Source: Dictyoglomota bacterium (GTDB lineage Bacteria; Dictyoglomota; Dictyoglomia; Dictyoglomales; Dictyoglomaceae). From it: 9,405 bases of DNA. The notes beneath the pieces were generated by a model. It did not search any database. It worked only from the letters and a program-made list of their open reading frames with translations, and was not told the DNA's origin. The stretch lies in assembly GCA_029776735.1 (NCBI GenBank), contig JAKOUL010000017.1, forward strand, positions 1 to 9,405, in the 5' to 3' direction. Each line of letters begins with the position of its first letter. Position 1 is the first letter of the stretch. The position numbers were made by a program, and so were the translations under genes. Of the stretch, positions 7,485 through 9,405 are shown in pieces.

Positions 7485-7513
7485 ATTATAATAGAAACTT
7501 TTGTTTAAAGCAA
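7485..7513 (-). promoter_or_regulatory. Promoter of the tRNA(CAU)-tilS-ftsH operon
   Basis: On the minus strand TTGCTT (forward 7508-7513, TTG conserved) is followed by a 17-nt spacer and a perfect TATAAT (forward 7485-7490). Transcription would begin near 7478, about 13 nt before the tRNA. It is the only good promoter upstream of tilS outside the tRNA itself. Confidence 0.6.
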
Positions 7514-7516
7514 TAC

Positions 7517-7545
7517 TTTACTAAAAATAAAAGTTATGATACACT
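7517..7545 (+). promoter_or_regulatory. Promoter of tRNA-Leu and the downstream genes
   Basis: TTTACT (7517-7522, 4 of 6 matches) lies 17 nt before TACACT (7540-7545, 4 of 6), which is preceded by TG one base upstream, an extended -10 of the form TGnTACACT. An alternative -10, TATGAT (7535-7540), has no good partner. Transcription would start near 7552, about 22 nt before the tRNA. Confidence 0.45.
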
Positions 7546-7573
7546 TTAAAACCGAAGAGAGGAGTAAGGTATC

Positions 7574-7661
7574 GCCGGAGTGGCGGAATGGCAGACGCAC
7601 TGGACTTAAAATCCAGTGGGGAGCAATCCCCGTGCCGGTTCAAGTCCGGCCTCTGGCACCA
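7574..7661 (+). tRNA. tRNA-Leu (UAA anticodon)
   Basis: This is an 88-nt type II tRNA with encoded CCA (7659-7661). The acceptor GCCGGAG pairs with CTCTGGC through one G-U. The anticodon stem CTGGA/TCCAG (7600-7604, 7612-7616) encloses loop CTTAAAA with anticodon TAA at 7607-7609. The long variable arm contains GGGGA/TCCCC, and the T arm is GCCGG-TTCAAGT-CCGGC. The long variable arm and discriminator A (7658) are typical of tRNA-Leu. It reads UUA, a frequent leucine codon in AT-rich genomes. Confidence 0.97.
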
Positions 7662-7667
7662 TTTATC

Positions 7668-7694
7668 CCCTCTTAAATTTTTTAAGGAGAGGTG
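7668..7694 (+). promoter_or_regulatory. Ribosome binding site of the DUF1292 gene within an imperfect hairpin
   Basis: GAGGTG-type complementarity to 16S rRNA is found at 7689-7694, with AAGGAG at 7684-7689; the GAGGTG copy gives the better 6-nt spacing to the ATG at 7701. CTTAAA (7672-7677) pairs with TTTAAG (7681-7686), and flanking CC/CT can pair with GA and GG through single-base bulges, so the site can be partly sequestered. Without a T tract this is not a convincing terminator for the tRNA. Confidence 0.4.
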
Positions 7695-7700
7695 TCCTAA

Positions 7701-8015
7701 ATGGAAAAAGATAAATTTGAAGATGTTATAGTTCTTGAGGACGAGAATGGTAATACTTATGAATATCTTATTAGAGACTTTGTAGAGGTTGATGAGAAAA
7801 CTTATGTTCTTTTGACCCCTAAGTTAGCAGAAGATACAGATGAGATATATATTTTCCGTTGCAGACTTTCAGAACAAAATGGTGAGCTTTATATTGATGC
7901 TTTAGAAGAGATAGAAGATGATGATGAATTTGAAAAAGTTGTGGAAGCCCTTGAAGAAGAAGAAGAAGACTGGGAAGAAGAGGAAGAAGGAGAAGATTGG
8001 GAGGAAGAAGAGTAG
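7701..8015 (+). CDS. DUF1292 family protein (YrzB-like) with acidic tail
   Basis: The 104-residue product has the small DUF1292 core (about 7-70): a beta-rich segment with EDENGNTYEYLI (13-24), FVEVDEKTYVLL (27-38) and DEIYIFRCRL (47-56). It resembles Bacillus YrzB; the family has no firmly established biochemical function. The last 35 residues are almost wholly Asp/Glu with two Trp (EEEEEDW, EEEEEGEDW), giving a strongly acidic flexible tail. There is no signal peptide. In Bacillus yrzB also precedes the mltG homologue yrrL; here the same pair is kept, but with tRNA-Leu upstream in place of the usual ruvX and ireB genes. The last 98 nt overlap the start of mltG in another frame. Confidence 0.85.
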   Translation: MEKDKFEDVIVLEDENGNTYEYLIRDFVEVDEKTYVLLTPKLAEDTDEIYIFRCRLSEQNGELYIDALEEIEDDDEFEKVVEALEEEEEDWEEEEEGEDWEEEE

Positions 8016-9012
8016 TTTAATCCTAAGTTTTCTTCTTGGCGCTTTTATACTGATAGGGATTATAATATATTTTTCCTTCCCAATTTCTAATACTAAAGAA
8101 CAAGTAGAAATATATATTCCTGCGGGAAGCAATGCAAGCTATATAGCTACTCTTCTTCAGGATCATGGCTTAATTAAATCTAAAGATTTTTTCCTGTTTT
8201 TTCTCAAAATCTTAGGGAAAGAACGGGAGATTAAATCTGGTTATTATCTTTTATCTCCCTCCTATTCTATACTTAAGATATTGAATGTATTAACTCAGGG
8301 AAAGCCCATTACTATTAAAGTTACGATTCCTGAGGGCGAAAACATTTCGGGTATTGCAAAAATTTTAAAGGAAAAATTAGGGATTTCGGAAGAGACTTTT
8401 GTAACCCTTTGTAAGGATAAAAACTTTGTAAGTGGACTTTTTAGAAATTATAGAAATTTTTTGGGAGATGACACACCTATTTCATTAGAAGGATATCTTT
8501 TTCCTTCAACATATTTATTTCCTAAAGGCATAAAAGAAGATGAAATTATCTCTACTCTTTTAGAAGAATTCTTTAGGCAGATATCAAGGAATTTCCCAGA
8601 TTATAGAGAGGCACTTGAAAAATTAAATTTATCTTTTAATGACTGGATAGTTTTAGCTTCTATTGTAGAAAAAGAAGCCAAATTGGATAATGAGAGACCT
8701 CTAATCGCAGGAGTTTTTCTTAACCGTCTAAAGAAGGGATATAAGCTTGAATCTTGTGCCACAGTAGAATATCTGTATAACTTTCAAAAGCCTGTCCTTT
8801 ACTATGATGATTTAAAGATTGATTCCCCTTATAATACTTATATTTATTATGGACTTCCACCTACCCCTATAGCTTCACCATCTATTAAATCTTTGATGGC
8901 TGTACTTTCTCCTAAAGGAGATTTCTTGTTCTTTGTAGCAAAAGGAGACGGGAGTCATATCTTTACAAGAACCTACGAAGAGCATTTAAAGGCTCAGGGA
9001 TATAAAAAATGA
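7918..9012 (+). CDS. mltG: Endolytic murein transglycosylase MltG (YceG-like)
   Basis: The 364-residue product is a membrane-anchored lytic transglycosylase that cuts nascent peptidoglycan strands. A very basic cytoplasmic tail (residues 5-31) precedes one membrane helix (33-52), then a LysM-like domain (about 63-130) and the catalytic YceG domain. The latter contains ASIVEKEAKLDNER (247-260) with the presumed catalytic Glu251, IAGVFLNRLKKGYKLES (263-279), YNTYIYYGLPPTPIASPS (305-322), and KGDGSHIFTRTYEEH (342-356). The start is not settled: ATG 7918, 7921 and 7924 are consecutive, TTG codons follow at 7930, 7939 and 7951, and nothing usable occurs between 7951 and the membrane helix. Any start therefore overlaps the DUF1292 gene by about 65-98 nt. 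Only a weak purine-rich ribosome site is present. It ends 24 nt before the next gene. Confidence 0.92.
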   Translation: MMMNLKKLWKPLKKKKKTGKKRKKEKIGRKKSSLILSFLLGAFILIGIIIYFSFPISNTKEQVEIYIPAGSNASYIATLLQDHGLIKSKDFFLFFLKILGKEREIKSGYYLLSPSYSILKILNVLTQGKPITIKVTIPEGENISGIAKILKEKLGISEETFVTLCKDKNFVSGLFRNYRNFLGDDTPISLEGYLFPSTYLFPKGIKEDEIISTLLEEFFRQISRNFPDYREALEKLNLSFNDWIVLASIVEKEAKLDNERPLIAGVFLNRLKKGYKLESCATVEYLYNFQKPVLYYDDLKIDSPYNTYIYYGLPPTPIASPSIKSLMAVLSPKGDFLFFVAKGDGSHIFTRTYEEHLKAQGYKK

Positions 9013-9036
9013 GTGCTATTCTTAATAGAGAGAAAA

Positions 9037-9405
9037 ATGTTTGATAGCTTAAAACCTAAGAAATATTTTGACTCTATATTTGATATAGATTTTGAGAAAC
9101 TCTATGAAGAAGGATTTAAAGGAATTATCTTTGATTTGGACAATACTATAGTTCCTTGGAATAAAGATGAGTTAGATGCAAGGACAGCAGTATTACTGGA
9201 AAGACTTAAATCATTAGGTTTTAAAATACTTATAATGTCAAATAACTGTTCCCATAAAAGAATCATATATTTTTCAGAGATCATTAATTTACCTGCAATG
9301 GGCTCTGCTTTTAAACCAAGACCAAGAGCTTTTAAAAAAGCATTAGAAATTTTAGATATTTACCCCGAGACAACTTTAGTAATTGGTGATAGAATATTAA
9401 CAGAT
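9037..9405 (+). CDS. yqeG: YqeG-family HAD phosphatase (partial, 3' end outside window)
   Basis: The first 123 residues of a HAD subclass IIIA phosphatase of the YqeG type are visible. Motif I is FDLDNT (32-37) with nucleophile Asp33 and Asp35, motif II is SNN (68-70), the motif III lysine is in FKPRPRAF (92-99, Lys93), and motif IV is GDRILTD (117-123). The N-terminal segment up to KGIIFDLDNT matches the YqeG layout. The physiological substrate is not firmly known; a fungal relative dephosphorylates phosphatidylglycerophosphate. The ATG at 9037 has an AGAGAG 4 nt upstream. A GTG at 9013, directly after the mltG stop, is in frame and would add eight residues, but it has no ribosome site. Close spacing suggests cotranscription with mltG. 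Confidence 0.9.
   Translation, partial: MFDSLKPKKYFDSIFDIDFEKLYEEGFKGIIFDLDNTIVPWNKDELDARTAVLLERLKSLGFKILIMSNNCSHKRIIYFSEIINLPAMGSAFKPRPRAFKKALEILDIYPETTLVIGDRILTD

Noticed and set aside
7902..8132. Minus-strand 76-codon open frame rich in Phe and Ile
   Set aside because: It is the reverse complement of the polypurine DUF1292-mltG junction; poly-Phe arises from TTC repeats and there is no initiation signal.
9009..9044. ATG overlapping the mltG stop (ATGA) as a start for the next gene
   Set aside because: That frame closes after 11 codons at 9042-9044 and is not in the yqeG frame.
9102..9284. Minus-strand 60-codon open frame near the right edge
   Set aside because: It is antisense to the conserved HAD motifs of the yqeG-type gene.
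1..9405. CRISPR array, insertion sequence, prophage, toxin-antitoxin or defence genes
   Set aside because: No direct-repeat array, transposase, integrase or attachment-site duplication at the tRNA ends was seen, and all coding space is filled by recognisable cellular genes.

Overview
The window is AT-rich and densely packed, and most of it is housekeeping genes. Low GC in coding DNA, GC-rich tRNA stems, GTG/TTG starts, polypurine Shine-Dalgarno sites and a Thermotoga-like FtsH suggest a thermophilic bacterium of the Dictyoglomus / Thermotoga / low-GC Firmicutes kind. Dictyoglomus is my best guess, but it is an inference from composition and gene style, not a database match.

Layout. Positions 1-88 hold the last 28 codons of a plus-strand gene, closed by a strong GC-rich terminator (102-140) that it shares with the convergent minus-strand block. 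That block (140-3529, minus) contains a PfkB-family sugar-phosphate kinase, then after a 66-nt gap with a plausible promoter, a class I/II aminotransferase and, 9 nt further on, a geranylgeranyl-reductase-type FAD enzyme. A divergent, overlapping promoter pair at about 3563-3570 separates the kinase from a plus-strand TPR protein (3578-4180) that appears to be leaderless. The TPR gene and ftsH converge, overlap by 6 nt and share a bidirectional terminator whose loop contains both stop codons.

The second half is built around two divergent tRNA genes. Leftward run tRNA(CAU), tilS and ftsH. Rightward run tRNA-Leu(UAA), a DUF1292 protein, mltG and the start of a yqeG-type HAD phosphatase that leaves the window. 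Each tRNA gene has its own promoter-like sequence and no clear terminator behind it, so both protein operons may be expressed as tRNA-mRNA cotranscripts. tilS begins 7 nt after the encoded CCA of the tRNA(CAU) and has no Shine-Dalgarno site. TilS itself modifies a CAU-anticodon tRNA (tRNA-Ile2), although the neighbour here looks more like elongator tRNA-Met.

I found no new defence, mobile or CRISPR system. The most unusual points are the purine-only segment read in two frames, as the acidic tail of DUF1292 and the basic cytoplasmic tail of MltG; the tRNA(CAU)-tilS junction; the terminator loop carrying two stop codons; and the probable leaderless TPR transcript facing an overlapping divergent promoter.
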